A stretch of 64,000 bases of DNA from DAIQRJ01 sp963708795 (GCA_963708795.1 CAVPUH010000007.1:248001-312000); one strand, 5' to 3'. Shown: positions 36,199-46,188, counted from the first letter of the stretch. Notes: generated from the letters alone by a model not told the origin. Program-made: numbers and translations.

Positions 36199-38067
36199 TC
36201 AGAAGGCGCTGTCGGGCGTCTCCATCAGGAGGTCGTCGGTGGTCTCGACGCTCGCCCGGGCCACCGCGACCTCGGGCAGGACCTCGCGCGCGAACCAGCG
36301 CGCGGCGGCGATCTTGCCGATCCTGAAGTCGTGCCCGGGCGTCCCTTCGGCCACGGCACCCGACGCCACCTGCTCGGCGGCGACGCTCGCCTGCCAGAGC
36401 AGCAGCCACCCCACGACGACGTCACCGAGCGCCAGCAGCAGCCGGGTCGTGTTCGCGCCCACCCGGTAGATCAGGTCTGCGTCCTGCCGGCTCCCGGCGG
36501 TCCAGCGGGAGAGGATCTCGACGATCCCGTTCGCATCCGACAGCGCGGCCGCCAGCAGCTTCCGTTCGGCCGCGAGGGTGTCGCCGCCGGTCTCCGTCGC
36601 GAGGAATTCGCCGATCGTGCGGGCCAGCGCGCCGAGCGCCTGCCCCCGGTCCCGGACGACCTTGCGGAAGAACAGGTCGAGGCCCTGAATGGCCGTCGTG
36701 CCTTCGTACAGCGTGTCGATCTTCGCGTCCCGGACGTACTGCTCGACCGGGAAGTCGCTGACGTACCCCGACCCGCCGAAGGTCTGGAGTGATTCGGTGC
36801 CGAGAACCACCCACGCGCGCTCGCTGCCGTAGCCCTTCACCAGCGGGAGCAGGAGGTCGTTCAGGGCGACGTCCACGGGGTCCGCCCCGCCGGCGGCAGC
36901 GTCGACCTCGACCCGGTCCTGGACGGACGCGACGTAGAGGACCAGTGCCCGCAGCCCTTCCGCGTACGCCTTCTGCGTCATCAACGATCGACGCACGTCG
37001 GGATGCCGGATGATCTCGACCCGGGGCGCCGTCTTGTCGGCCTGGTGGGTGAGGTCGGCTCCCTGCACCCGTTGCTTCGCGTAGGTCAGCGCGTGCAGGT
37101 ACCCCGACGACAGGGTCGCGATCGACTTCGTCCCCACCAGCATGCGGGCGTACTCGATGACCTGGAACATCTGCGCGATGCCGTCGTGGACGTCGCCCAA
37201 CAGGTAGCCGACGGCCGGCTCACCGTCGCCCAGGGTGAGCTCGCACGTCGCCGACGCCTTGAGGCCCATCTTGTGCTCGAGGTTCGTGGCCTTCACCCCG
37301 TTGCGGCGACCGAGCTCGCCGGTCTCGACGTCGACCATGAACTTGGGGACGAGGAACAACGACAGGCCTTTGGTCCCCGGCCCGCCCGCGCCGGCCACGC
37401 CGACCGGGCGCGCCAGGATGAAGTGGATGATGTTCTCGGTGAGGTCGTGTTCGCCCGCGGTGATGAAGCGCTTCACGCCGGACAGGTGCCACGTGCCGTC
37501 GCCCTGCAGGGTCGCTGTCGTCCGACCGGCCCCGACGTCGGATCCGGCCTCCGGCTCGGTCAGCGCCATCGTCGCGGCCCAGCGCCGATCGATCATCAGC
37601 TGCGCGAGCTGCCGCTGCCACGGCGTTCCGTTGCGGTAGGCCACCGTCGCGAACCGGGGCCCCGACGCGTAGAAGTACAGCGCCGGGTTCGCGCCCAGGA
37701 TCATCTCCGCGATCGCCCAGCGCAGGCTCGGTGGACAGGCCTGGCCCCCGAGTTCGTCGGCGATCTCCAGCCGCCAGAACTCGGCGTCGATCCATGCGTG
37801 ATAGCTCGCCCTGAACGCGGCCGGAAGGGTGACGGTGTTCGTGGCCGGATCGAACACGGCCGGCGTCAGGTCGCCCAGTTCGAAGGAGTCGCCGACCTCG
37901 TGACGCGCAAGCCGGCGGACCTCACCGAGGATCGTCCGTGCGGTGTCCACGTCGATGTCGGCGTACCGGCCGTGGCCGAGAACCTCGGCGCGACCCAGGA
38001 CGTCGAAGAGCATGAACTCGATGTCGGCCAGATTGTCCCGGTAGTGGGACTCGTTCTTCTCGGACAT
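36199..38067 (-). CDS. acyl-CoA dehydrogenase, FadE5-like
   Basis: FAD enzyme of 622 residues catalysing the first oxidation step of fatty acid breakdown, in the long group resembling mycobacterial FadE5. Landmarks are MALTEPEAGSDVGA (substrate/FAD region), KRFITAGEHD, FGGSGYVSDFPVEQYVRD and DTLYEGTTAIQGLDL, which holds the catalytic Glu. A C-terminal extension of about 130 residues follows the core, as in this group. ATG at 38067 lies 20 bp downstream of a perfect 16-bp palindrome (38088-38103). It converges with the MFS gene. Confidence 0.93.
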   Translation of the reverse strand: MSEKNESHYRDNLADIEFMLFDVLGRAEVLGHGRYADIDVDTARTILGEVRRLARHEVGDSFELGDLTPAVFDPATNTVTLPAAFRASYHAWIDAEFWRLEIADELGGQACPPSLRWAIAEMILGANPALYFYASGPRFATVAYRNGTPWQRQLAQLMIDRRWAATMALTEPEAGSDVGAGRTTATLQGDGTWHLSGVKRFITAGEHDLTENIIHFILARPVGVAGAGGPGTKGLSLFLVPKFMVDVETGELGRRNGVKATNLEHKMGLKASATCELTLGDGEPAVGYLLGDVHDGIAQMFQVIEYARMLVGTKSIATLSSGYLHALTYAKQRVQGADLTHQADKTAPRVEIIRHPDVRRSLMTQKAYAEGLRALVLYVASVQDRVEVDAAAGGADPVDVALNDLLLPLVKGYGSERAWVVLGTESLQTFGGSGYVSDFPVEQYVRDAKIDTLYEGTTAIQGLDLFFRKVVRDRGQALGALARTIGEFLATETGGDTLAAERKLLAAALSDANGIVEILSRWTAGSRQDADLIYRVGANTTRLLLALGDVVVGWLLLWQASVAAEQVASGAVAEGTPGHDFRIGKIAAARWFAREVLPEVAVARASVETTDDLLMETPDSAF

Positions 38068-38087
38068 GAGCGACCTCCGCCACCGAT

Positions 38088-38103
38088 GTTACCCGCGGGT
38101 AAC
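38088..38103. promoter_or_regulatory. perfect 16-bp palindrome in acyl-CoA dehydrogenase promoter
   Basis: GTTACCCG-CGGGTAAC, fully symmetric, 21 bp before the start codon of the dehydrogenase. TetR-type fatty-acid regulators often bind palindromes like this. No TetR gene is in the window, so the regulator would act from elsewhere. Confidence 0.6.
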
Positions 38104-38171
38104 TTCAGCTGACGAGAGCGAGCGCAGCTCGATTGCGGAGACGGTGCCCGCGCTGCTTCTGCGCGGCGTTG

Positions 38172-38966
38172 CTAGTGGCCGTGCAGGTCGTTCGCCAGCC
38201 AGGCAGCGCCGACGATGCCGGCGGTGTTCAGCAGCTTGGCCGGGATCAACGGCGTGTCGATCGTGATGAACGGCAGGAACTTCGAGGACTTCTTGCTGAT
38301 GCCGCCGCCGACGACCATGAGGTCGGGGGAGAACAGGAACTCGAGCCACCCGTAGTACTTCGTGAGCCGCTTGCCCCACTGCTCCCACGTCATGTCGCTG
38401 TTCTCCTTGACGCTGGCCGCGGCCCGGCTCTCGGCGTCGTGTCCGTCGATCTCCAGGTGACCGAGCTCGGCGTTGGGGACCAGGACTCCGTTGTAGACGA
38501 TCGCTGAGCCGATCCCCGTGCCGAGCGTGGTGATGATGATCAGCCCGTCGCGATCCTTCGCGGCGCCGTACTTCACCTCGGCCACGCCGGCCGCGTCGGC
38601 GTCGTTCACGACGTGCACGGCCCGGCCGATGACGTCGGAGAACAGCTTGTCGGCGTCGGTGCCGATCCAGCCCTTGTCGATGTTCGCCGCCGAGAAGACC
38701 GTCCCGTTTCGGACGATCGCGGGCACCGTGATGCCGATGGGGCTGTCGCCGGTTCGGTCCTTGAAGTGCTCCGCGACCTCGCCCACGACCTTCGCGACCG
38801 CTTCGGGCGTCGATGGATTGGGCGTGTCGATCCGAAGCCGCTCGGCGGCGAACTCGCCGGTGGCGAGGTCGACCGGGGCGCCCTTGATGCCGGATCCGCC
38901 GATGTCGATACCGAGCGGATGGTGGCTCTGGGCGGCGGTCTCGCTGGCTGGCTCAGTGGATGGCAT
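38172..38966 (-). CDS. ppgK: polyphosphate glucokinase
   Basis: ROK-family kinase of 264 residues phosphorylating glucose with polyphosphate (and ATP), characteristic of actinobacteria. The N-terminal phosphate motif is GIDIGGSGIKGAPVDL (near residues 20-35). The catalytic Asp lies in HVVNDADAAGVAE, the phosphate-2 motif in TTLGTGIGSAIV, and ELGHLEIDG is typical. The ATG at 38964-38966 follows GGGAG at good spacing and gives the family length; the frame stays open 84 bp further upstream. It would feed glucose released from imported glycans into glycolysis. Confidence 0.93.
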   Translation of the reverse strand: MPSTEPASETAAQSHHPLGIDIGGSGIKGAPVDLATGEFAAERLRIDTPNPSTPEAVAKVVGEVAEHFKDRTGDSPIGITVPAIVRNGTVFSAANIDKGWIGTDADKLFSDVIGRAVHVVNDADAAGVAEVKYGAAKDRDGLIIITTLGTGIGSAIVYNGVLVPNAELGHLEIDGHDAESRAAASVKENSDMTWEQWGKRLTKYYGWLEFLFSPDLMVVGGGISKKSSKFLPFITIDTPLIPAKLLNTAGIVGAAWLANDLHGH

Positions 38967-39028
38967 GGTGGCGGGCTCCCGAGGGCTCGACGACAGCGTC
39001 GGCGTCACGCTACCGCCACCACCCACTG

Positions 39029-40207
39029 TCATGACCCGGCGGTGGTCCACGCCTTGCGGAGCTTGGCCTTACCTGTCGTCTGGAGCAGAGCGCCGGAGTA
39101 GATCCGCGTGCACACGGCGATCGTGGCCACGATGCCGACCGCGAGCAGCGCCAGGGACAGCGTCGGCTGCCACCAGCCGACGTCACCCATCACGATCCGC
39201 CTCGGCATGGAGAACGGGCTGGTGAACGGGATGTAGGAGAGCACCCGCAGCGTGGCGTTCGGATCCTGCGTCGACACCGACACGAAGAAGGGGATCATCA
39301 GGAGGAGTTGCAGCGGCAGCGTGGTCGAGGCGAGGTCCTCCTGCCGGGTCGCCACCGCGCCCGCCACCGCCCACAGGCTGGCGAAGATCCCGAAGCCCAG
39401 CACGAAGAACGCGAGGAACCACCCCACCGACCCGCTGAGCAGCGCCGTGACGCCGGAGTCGCCGGTGAACTGGACGCCGACGAAGGCGAGCAGCACCAGG
39501 AGGGCGACCTGTCCGAGTGCGAGCACGCTGTTGCCCAGGATCTTCCCCGCCAGAAGGGCGCGCACCGGGATCGCCGCGACCAGGATCTCGACGATGCGGG
39601 TCTCCTTCTCCTCCACCACGCTCTGGGAGATGCCCATCCCGAACGTCAGGCAGACGAAGTAGAAGACGACGGCGAAGCCGAGCCCGATCCCGATCATCGC
39701 GCCACGGTTGGCGTCCGGCGGCGTGAGCAGATCGATCGTCGGCTGGACGGAGAACGCGGTGACGACGGAGTCGGGAGCCGAGGTGTCGGCGGTGATCGTC
39801 ACCTGGGGTGCGGCACCGTCGACCGAGCCGGCAGCCAGTTCGACGACGGCCTTCACCTGATCGCTGCCGTCCGCATCGAGCAGGGCGACGCCGGCCGCCT
39901 TGTCCGGCACCTGCTGCGTCTCCAGCCCGGCAGCGGCGGCGAGCTGCGTCGCCTGGTTCCCGACCGTGGCGACGCGCGTGTGCCCCGCACCCTCGCGGGC
40001 GGCCGCGACGCCGCTGAACACCAGCGCCCCGATCAGCACCGCGAGCATGAACCCGAGGCCGAGGAGGAAGGTCTTGTCGTGCAGCTTCGTGGTGATCTCA
40101 CGGCGCGCGACCAGACCGACGGTCGTCCGGGTGGACGGCCGGCTCGGTGGCGGGTTCGGGGGCTCGCCGGGAGAAGTCGGGGGACGGACGGACGTGGTCG
40201 CGCTCAT
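39029..40207 (-). CDS. ABC-2 type transporter permease (NatB-like)
   Basis: Membrane protein of 392 residues: one N-terminal helix (about 47-67), a large extracytoplasmic domain (about 70-165) and five or six C-terminal helices. The cytoplasmic motif VVEEKETRIVEILVAAI (about 203-219) is the family signature, and CTRIYSGALLQTTGK ends the protein. Such exporters move Na+, lipids or antibiotics. Its ATG overlaps the upstream ATPase stop (ATGA, 40204-40207). Confidence 0.9.
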   Translation of the reverse strand: MSATTSVRPPTSPGEPPNPPPSRPSTRTTVGLVARREITTKLHDKTFLLGLGFMLAVLIGALVFSGVAAAREGAGHTRVATVGNQATQLAAAAGLETQQVPDKAAGVALLDADGSDQVKAVVELAAGSVDGAAPQVTITADTSAPDSVVTAFSVQPTIDLLTPPDANRGAMIGIGLGFAVVFYFVCLTFGMGISQSVVEEKETRIVEILVAAIPVRALLAGKILGNSVLALGQVALLVLLAFVGVQFTGDSGVTALLSGSVGWFLAFFVLGFGIFASLWAVAGAVATRQEDLASTTLPLQLLLMIPFFVSVSTQDPNATLRVLSYIPFTSPFSMPRRIVMGDVGWWQPTLSLALLAVGIVATIAVCTRIYSGALLQTTGKAKLRKAWTTAGS

Positions 40208-41115
40208 GCGCGCACCGCCTCTCGGAAGATCTCGGACAGTGGGGTTCGGATCGGGGCGAACTCGGCGACGTCGCCGCGCCGCATCGCCTCGTCGAGCAGA
40301 GCGCGTCGTGGGTCGGACCCGGCCGCCCTCGGCTCGTCGCCCGCCGGGATGTCGACGATCGCGGTGTCACCGTCGACGTCGAGGACGTTCACCCCAGGCT
40401 GCGTTCGCACCCAGCCGGCGTCGGGGCTGACGACCAGCCGGTACCTGTTCGTCCCACCGGCCGCGCGGAGCTCCTCGACGGTGCCGCGTGCGACGACGGT
40501 GCCGCCGGAGAGGATGACGACGTCGTCGCACAGCCGCTCCACCAGGTCGAGCTGGTGGCTCGAGAAGAGGACGGGGACACCGGCGCGGGCCCGTCGGCGC
40601 AGCACGTCGATCACGGCGTCGACGGCGATCGGGTCCAGGCCGGAGAAGGGCTCGTCGAGCACGAGCAGGACCGGGTCCGACACCAGCGCGGCCGCGATCT
40701 GGGCCCGCTGCTGGTTGCCCAGCGAGAGGTCCTTCAACGCATCCTTCGCGCGTTCGGTGAGGCCGACCGACTCGAGGAGGTCGTCGGTCCGCGCCAACGC
40801 GTCGCCACGGTGGAGCCCGTGGAGTTCCCCGAAGTAGGCCACCTGGTCGCGGACGGCCATCTTCGGGTACAGGCCGCGTTCCTCGGGCATGTAGCCGAAG
40901 TCGGTACGGGTCGCGTCGGACACGGGTGCGCCGCGCCAGCTCACGGTGCCGGCGTCCGCGGCGAGGATCCGCATGATGATCCGCATCGTCGTGGTCTTGC
41001 CGGCGCCGTTGGCACCGACGAAGCCGGTGATCCGGCCGGGCACCACGTCGAAACTGACGTCGTTCAGGACGGGCTTGCCGTCGTAGGACCGGCGGACGTC
41101 TCGGACCTCGAGCAT
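40204..41115 (-). CDS. ABC transporter ATPase (NatA-like)
   Basis: ATPase of 303 residues partnering the downstream permease. Walker A is GANGAGKTT, the Q-loop region FGYMPEERGLYPKM, signature LSLGNQQR and Walker B LLVLDEPFSGLD. The EERGLY segment is typical of the NatA group. The ATG at 41113-41115 has GAGGAG upstream, which decides the start although the frame stays open to 41325. It is divergent from the second importer operon. Confidence 0.92.
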   Translation of the reverse strand: MLEVRDVRRSYDGKPVLNDVSFDVVPGRITGFVGANGAGKTTTMRIIMRILAADAGTVSWRGAPVSDATRTDFGYMPEERGLYPKMAVRDQVAYFGELHGLHRGDALARTDDLLESVGLTERAKDALKDLSLGNQQRAQIAAALVSDPVLLVLDEPFSGLDPIAVDAVIDVLRRRARAGVPVLFSSHQLDLVERLCDDVVILSGGTVVARGTVEELRAAGGTNRYRLVVSPDAGWVRTQPGVNVLDVDGDTAIVDIPAGDEPRAAGSDPRRALLDEAMRRGDVAEFAPIRTPLSEIFREAVRA

Positions 41116-41445
41116 CGGGGCACTCCTCTTCGGCGGCGGCTGTTCCCGGTGGCCGGGGTGGCCACCTGACGTCCACTCTCGCTCGCCGGCGGCGCGCACG
41201 CGTCCACCGCGGGGACGACTCATCGGCCCGCCGGCGTCCGTCGAGCGGATGAAGCTGAGACCTCGCACAGGTCCGTGGCCCGAATCGGCAATGTCCTTCT
41301 GCTTCGGAATACCCGGGCTTAGCATCGCTACGCGTGATGGCCCCGGCGCTGTGAGTCAGGAGTTCTGGCTCGGTCGCCTTCCATTTCTCGATCGGATCCG
41401 ACGCCCAGGGGCAACGCCCCGCCTTACCGACAGGAGCGATCTTCC
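41116..41445. other. divergent intergenic region, natA-like / second importer
   Basis: Noncoding 330 bp. GGGGC-AAC-GCCCC (41408-41420) is a perfect short hairpin lying between the likely promoter and the binding-protein start. AGGAG (41432-41436) is the ribosome site of that gene, 9 bp from its ATG. No TGAAACGG sites like those of the first importer were seen, so regulation probably differs. Confidence 0.5.
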
Positions 41446-43311
41446 ATGCCTGAAGACCAGCAGGTTGATCCAGCGGATTTCCTTCGCTTCAGTACCGCCC
41501 TCAACCGCCGAACCGCGTTGCGAGCGGGCGCGGCGCTGGCCGCGGCCGGTCTGCTGGCAGCCTGCGGTGGCGGTAACAGTGGCGGCCAGTACTCCGGCGA
41601 GACGAAGAAGCCGAGCACCGCCGCCGCCGGCGCCACGAAGACCCCGGCGAAGGTCAGCAGTCGTGCGGGCAGCGTGTCGCCGACGCCGCGGGACCAGACC
41701 GTGGTCATCGACCAGGCCGTGTTCACGGTGTTCAACAGCTTCAACCCGTTCATCCCGAACGGCGAGCAGTACAACGCCGGGCTGGGGCAGTTCTGCCGGG
41801 AGTACCTGTGGTACTTCAACATGGCCACCGGCGAGACGATCCCGTGGCTGGCCACGAAGTGGGAGTACGCCGACGACTACAAGACGTTCACGATGCACCT
41901 GAACCCCGACGCCCACTGGAACGACGGCAAGCCGTTCACCAGCAAGGACGTCGTGTTCACCGTGAACCTCCTGCGGAAGAACAGCGCGCTCCTCGGCCGC
42001 GGGCCCGCGACTGACGAGATCAAGACGATCACCGCGCCGGACGCTCAGACGGTCGTGGTGAAACTGACGGAGCGCGACCCGCGCTACCACTACAACTGGA
42101 TCTGCGGCATCGTCTCGTCGTTCGTCGTGGTGCCCGAGCACATCTGGTCGGGCAAGAATCCCGAGACCTACAAGAACAACCCGCCCGTCTACACAGGCCC
42201 GTACACCCTCCAGGAGGCCAAGCCCAACCTGAAGATGTACATCTGGGAGAAGGACCCGAAGTACTGGAACGCGAAGAAGCTCGATCCGAAGCCGCAGTAC
42301 GTCGTGTACCGCACGGCACCGTCCGCGGACGCCGAGATCCAGCAGTTCAAGGACGGGGCCTGCGACACGACGGGTGCGGCCAACAGCTACACGCTCGTGA
42401 AGGCGGCGATCGACAGTGGTTATCAGTACGCTGAGATCACGGATGTCATCGACCCCTGCCCACGCGCGATCTGGATGAACTGCGATCCTTCACGCGCACC
42501 GATGAACGATCCCCGCATGCGGCAGGCGATCTCGGCGCTCGTCGACCGCGAGAAGATCGCGACGAGCATCTGGCCGGTGAAGACCACCCCCGCCGTGTAC
42601 CCGTGGCCGGCCTTTCCCGGCAACGACAAGTGGAACAACGCCAGCGCAGCGAAGAGCGGCCTACAGACCTACGACCCCGACAAGGCCAAGCAGTTGCTGG
42701 ACGAACTCGGTGCCAAGGCCGACAGCAGCGGGAAGCGTTCGTTCAAGGGGAAGCCGCTGAGCCTGGACATCATCACCCCGGTGGCCGACCCCGGCTCGGA
42801 GTTCCTCATCGGACAGCTGCTCGCCAAGGCTCTCCAGGGGGTCGGCATCGACGCGACCGTGCGCACGCTGTCCTCAGCGGTCTATGACGCCAAGAAGCGC
42901 AAGGGTCAGTTCGACATCCGTTCGGAGTGGCTGTGCGGCGAGGTGTACGACCCGTGGCAGGTCTACAACCAGTTCAACGACGCTTATCTCGTGCCGGTCG
43001 GCAAGAACGCCAACGAGGGCAACGATGTGCGGCTCAAGGACCCCGAGTTCACGAAGACCATCGACCAGCTCTCCGTGCTCGACCCGTCCTCGGCAGCGGC
43101 GAAGCCTCTGTTCGACAAGGCACTCGCGACCTACTACAAGGATCTGCCGGTCATCGCGAGCATCCAGAGCGTGTTCACGCACCAGTTCAACACCACGTTC
43201 TGGGAGAACTGGCCGACGAACGACAACCTGTACCAGGTCCCGGCGAACTGGTGGGGGCAGTTCCTGTTCGTGATCGGGGCGGTGAAGCCGACCGGAGCCA
43301 CGGTCAAGTGA
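41446..43311 (+). CDS. ABC transporter substrate-binding lipoprotein, family 5
   Basis: Solute-binding lipoprotein of 621 residues, second Opp/Dpp-type system of the window. The leader has NRRTALRAG (Tat-like) and lipobox LLAAC near residue 40, followed by a Gly/Ser/Thr linker. Family landmarks are DGKPFTSKDVVFTVNLL, YTGPYTLQEAK, NDPRMRQAISALVDREKIA and the PWPAFPG segment. It is unbroken, unlike the first importer's binding protein. The stop overlaps the permease start (GTGA, 43308-43311). The ligand could be a peptide or an oligosaccharide; no glycosidase is adjacent. Confidence 0.92.
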   Translation: MPEDQQVDPADFLRFSTALNRRTALRAGAALAAAGLLAACGGGNSGGQYSGETKKPSTAAAGATKTPAKVSSRAGSVSPTPRDQTVVIDQAVFTVFNSFNPFIPNGEQYNAGLGQFCREYLWYFNMATGETIPWLATKWEYADDYKTFTMHLNPDAHWNDGKPFTSKDVVFTVNLLRKNSALLGRGPATDEIKTITAPDAQTVVVKLTERDPRYHYNWICGIVSSFVVVPEHIWSGKNPETYKNNPPVYTGPYTLQEAKPNLKMYIWEKDPKYWNAKKLDPKPQYVVYRTAPSADAEIQQFKDGACDTTGAANSYTLVKAAIDSGYQYAEITDVIDPCPRAIWMNCDPSRAPMNDPRMRQAISALVDREKIATSIWPVKTTPAVYPWPAFPGNDKWNNASAAKSGLQTYDPDKAKQLLDELGAKADSSGKRSFKGKPLSLDIITPVADPGSEFLIGQLLAKALQGVGIDATVRTLSSAVYDAKKRKGQFDIRSEWLCGEVYDPWQVYNQFNDAYLVPVGKNANEGNDVRLKDPEFTKTIDQLSVLDPSSAAAKPLFDKALATYYKDLPVIASIQSVFTHQFNTTFWENWPTNDNLYQVPANWWGQFLFVIGAVKPTGATVK

Positions 43312-44429
43312 GCACGGAAGATCTCACCCGGGACGACGTCGGCGACGCGACTCGTCTGACCCTGGAGGAGGCACCGCGCGTCGTGGCTCCCCGGGGCCCG
43401 CTGCGCCGGTGGTGGGCCAAGCATTCGACGGCTGCCTACGTGATCCGACGGTTCGGCATCTACGTCATCACGCTGTGGGCGGCGATCACGGTCACGTTCT
43501 TCTTCTTCCGGCTCATCCCGGGTGACCCCATCGGTGCCTACATCGAGAACCTCCAGCAGAACTACGCCTACAACCAGAAGGCGGGCGAGGCGGTCATCGA
43601 GCACTACAAGGAGATCTTCGGTCTCAACGGCAGTCTGCTGAGCCAGTACGGCCACTACATGTACCAGTTGGTCTTCCACCAGAACTTCGGACCGTCGCTG
43701 GTGTCCTACCCGGAGCCGGCGCAGGACGTCATCGGCAGGGCGCTGCCGTGGACGGTGGGGTTGCTCCTGATCGCCACCATCATCGGGTGGTTCATCGGTG
43801 TCGTGGCGGGCGCGCTGGTGGCGTGGCGACGGGACAGCAAGACCGCCGAAGCGGCGACCTACGTCGCGGTGGCGGCCTCGCACATCCCGTTCTACTTCGT
43901 CGGTCTGCTGCTGTTGTTCTTCCTGTCCCTGCGATGGGGGCTCTTCCCGACCGGATACGCCTACGAGTCGGACCTGCAACCGGGCTTCAACTGGGAGTTC
44001 ATCTCCAGCGTGATCTACCACGGGACGCTGCCCGCCCTGTCCATCGTGATCGTCGGGGTCTTCGGCGGTCTCCTGGGCATGCGACAGCAGATGGTGACCG
44101 TGCTCGGTGAGGACTACCTGGCGTTCGCTCGGGCCAAGGGGCTCAAGTCCCGGTTCATCCTGCGCCACTACGCACTACCGAACTGCTACCTGCCGCAGAT
44201 CACCGGTTTGCTCATCTCGTTCGGCTTCATCTTCAACGGCAACATCCTGCTCGAACAGTTGTTCAACTACCCGGGGGTGGGCTCTCTGCTCGTGACCGCG
44301 ATCCAGCAGTTGGACCTGAACACGGTCATGGGCATCACCGACATCTCGATCTTCGTCGTCATCACCGCCGTGTTCATCGTCGACCTGATCCTGCCCCTGC
44401 TCGATCCACGCATCAAATACTCGCGGTAA
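43308..44429 (+). CDS. ABC transporter permease (OppB/DppB family)
   Basis: Permease of 373 residues. A cytoplasmic extension of about 45 residues comes before the first helix (FGIYVITLWAAITVTFFFFR) and the GDPIGAYI motif. The EAA loop reads KGLKSRFILRHYALPNCYLP. The GTG start overlaps the binding-protein stop. It is followed by the OppC-type gene after 9 bp with AAGGGGGG as ribosome site. Confidence 0.91.
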   Translation: MSTEDLTRDDVGDATRLTLEEAPRVVAPRGPLRRWWAKHSTAAYVIRRFGIYVITLWAAITVTFFFFRLIPGDPIGAYIENLQQNYAYNQKAGEAVIEHYKEIFGLNGSLLSQYGHYMYQLVFHQNFGPSLVSYPEPAQDVIGRALPWTVGLLLIATIIGWFIGVVAGALVAWRRDSKTAEAATYVAVAASHIPFYFVGLLLLFFLSLRWGLFPTGYAYESDLQPGFNWEFISSVIYHGTLPALSIVIVGVFGGLLGMRQQMVTVLGEDYLAFARAKGLKSRFILRHYALPNCYLPQITGLLISFGFIFNGNILLEQLFNYPGVGSLLVTAIQQLDLNTVMGITDISIFVVITAVFIVDLILPLLDPRIKYSR

Positions 44430-44438
44430 GGGGGGCCA

Positions 44439-45314
44439 GTGGATCGACTACGCAGCGTCGGGCATGCCCTGCGCACGAACGTGCGCCTCACCGTCGGCCT
44501 GATCCTGTTCATCGTCATCATGGTGATCGGTGCGATGCACGGCGTGATCGTCGATGCGATCGGGAAGGGCGAGGACCCGATGGCGGTCGGCTTCGCCCCT
44601 CGCTGGCTCATGCCCAGTGGTGAACACCTGCTCGGCACCGACCAGGTTGGGCGGGACGTCGCCGCCATGGTGGTGAGTGGGCTCTGGACGTCGCTGAAGA
44701 TCGGCTTCGTCGGCGGGGTGCTGTCCACGGGCATCGGCATCGCGGTGGCGTTCTTCTCCGCCTATCGCGGCGGCTGGCTGGACGCCTTGCTGTCCACCAC
44801 CACGGACCTCTTCCTGGTGATTCCGACACTGCCCCTGCTGATCGCCTACTCAGGCTTCGCGACGTCGATCAGCCTGTTGCAGGTGAGCGTCATCCTCGCC
44901 ATCTTCAGCTGGGCCGGCGCCGCCCGGGTGATCCGGTCGCACGTTCTCAGTCTGCGGACACGGACCTACATCGACCTGGCCAAGGTGACGAAGCAGAATG
45001 ACGTCGAGATCGTGCTGTTCGAACTGGTGCCGAACATGCTGCCCTACATCGCACTCGGCCTCGCGCTGGCGATCATCAACACGATCTTCGCGCTGGTCGG
45101 TCTGGAGCTGATCGGGCTCGGCCCGAGCGGCATCCAGGACCTGGGCCTGCTGATCAACTCGGCGGTGCAGAACGGCGCGCTCAGTCTCGGCGCCTGGCCG
45201 ATCTTCGTCGCCCCGATCCTGTTGCTGACCGGCATCTTCTTCGCTCTGAACCTGATCAATGTCGGCCTGGACGAGGCCTTCAACCCGCGGTTGAGGAAGG
45301 TGGCAGGTGGCTGA
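44439..45314 (+). CDS. ABC transporter permease (OppC/DppC family)
   Basis: Permease of 291 residues with LLGTDQVGRDVAAMVVSGL, the OppC extracytoplasmic motif, near residues 64-82. The EAA loop is TKQNDVEIVLFELVPNML. GTG at 44439 follows a strong purine run. It overlaps the next gene by 8 bp (45307-45314). Confidence 0.91.
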   Translation: MDRLRSVGHALRTNVRLTVGLILFIVIMVIGAMHGVIVDAIGKGEDPMAVGFAPRWLMPSGEHLLGTDQVGRDVAAMVVSGLWTSLKIGFVGGVLSTGIGIAVAFFSAYRGGWLDALLSTTTDLFLVIPTLPLLIAYSGFATSISLLQVSVILAIFSWAGAARVIRSHVLSLRTRTYIDLAKVTKQNDVEIVLFELVPNMLPYIALGLALAIINTIFALVGLELIGLGPSGIQDLGLLINSAVQNGALSLGAWPIFVAPILLLTGIFFALNLINVGLDEAFNPRLRKVAGG

Positions 45315-46188
45315 CTCCGACGCGGTCCTCGACATTCGTGACCTGACGGTGAACTACCGGACGGTCAGCGGCGATGTCACCGCGGTCGACGGCGTCGACC
45401 TGCTGGTGAATCGCGGGGAGATCCTCGGCGTGGCCGGGCAGTCCGGCTGCGGCAAGAGCACGATGGCGACGACGGTGCTGGGGCTGCTCAAGCTGCCGGG
45501 CTATCTGGCCGGTGGGACCGCCCACTTCCAGGCTCGCGACGGCTCGGCGTTCGACGTCCTGGGTGCCGACGAATCCACCCTGCGAGCGGTGCGCTGGCAG
45601 CACCTGGCCTATCTCCCGCAGGGATCGATGAACTCGCTGAACCCGGTCGCGAAGATCCGGACGCAGTTCGCCGACGTGATGCTCCAGCACGACTGGCAGG
45701 CCAGCGCGGGCGGAAGCGACGGGCTGCCGCCGGCCCGGGCGCGGCGGGCCGGGAAACGTAGCGACGCGCTGAACGACCGCGTCACCGACCTGCTCCGGGA
45801 GGTCGGGTTGAGCCCGGCGGTCGCCGACATGTACCCGCACGAACTGTCGGGTGGGATGAAACAGCGGGTCATCATCGCGATGGCGGTGGCCCTGCGTCCG
45901 GATCTGCTCATCGCGGACGAGCCGACGACCGCGCTGGACGTGACGATCCAACGCGTGGTGATCCAGAACCTGGCCGAGCTGCGGGATCGTCTCGGCGTGA
46001 CGATGATGGTCATCACGCACGACATGGGCGTCCACGCACAGCTCGTGGATCGGGTCGCGGTGATGAACGAGGGCAAGATCGTCGAGGTGGGTCCGGTCCG
46101 TCAGATCTTCAAGGACCCGGGCGATCCCTACACGCAGGACCTGATCAAGTCGATCCCCGATCTCAAGGTACGCGAGGAGGTGGCCTGA
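45307..46188 (+). CDS. ABC transporter ATPase (OppD/DppD family)
   Basis: ATPase of 293 residues. Walker A GQSGCGKST, signature LSGGMKQR, Walker B LLIADEPTTALDV, switch VITHDMG. Compared with OppD-type proteins it is short: the C-terminal cysteine extension (present in the 9396-10442 protein) is missing. The stop and the next ATG share one base (46188). Confidence 0.92.
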   Translation: MADSDAVLDIRDLTVNYRTVSGDVTAVDGVDLLVNRGEILGVAGQSGCGKSTMATTVLGLLKLPGYLAGGTAHFQARDGSAFDVLGADESTLRAVRWQHLAYLPQGSMNSLNPVAKIRTQFADVMLQHDWQASAGGSDGLPPARARRAGKRSDALNDRVTDLLREVGLSPAVADMYPHELSGGMKQRVIIAMAVALRPDLLIADEPTTALDVTIQRVVIQNLAELRDRLGVTMMVITHDMGVHAQLVDRVAVMNEGKIVEVGPVRQIFKDPGDPYTQDLIKSIPDLKVREEVA

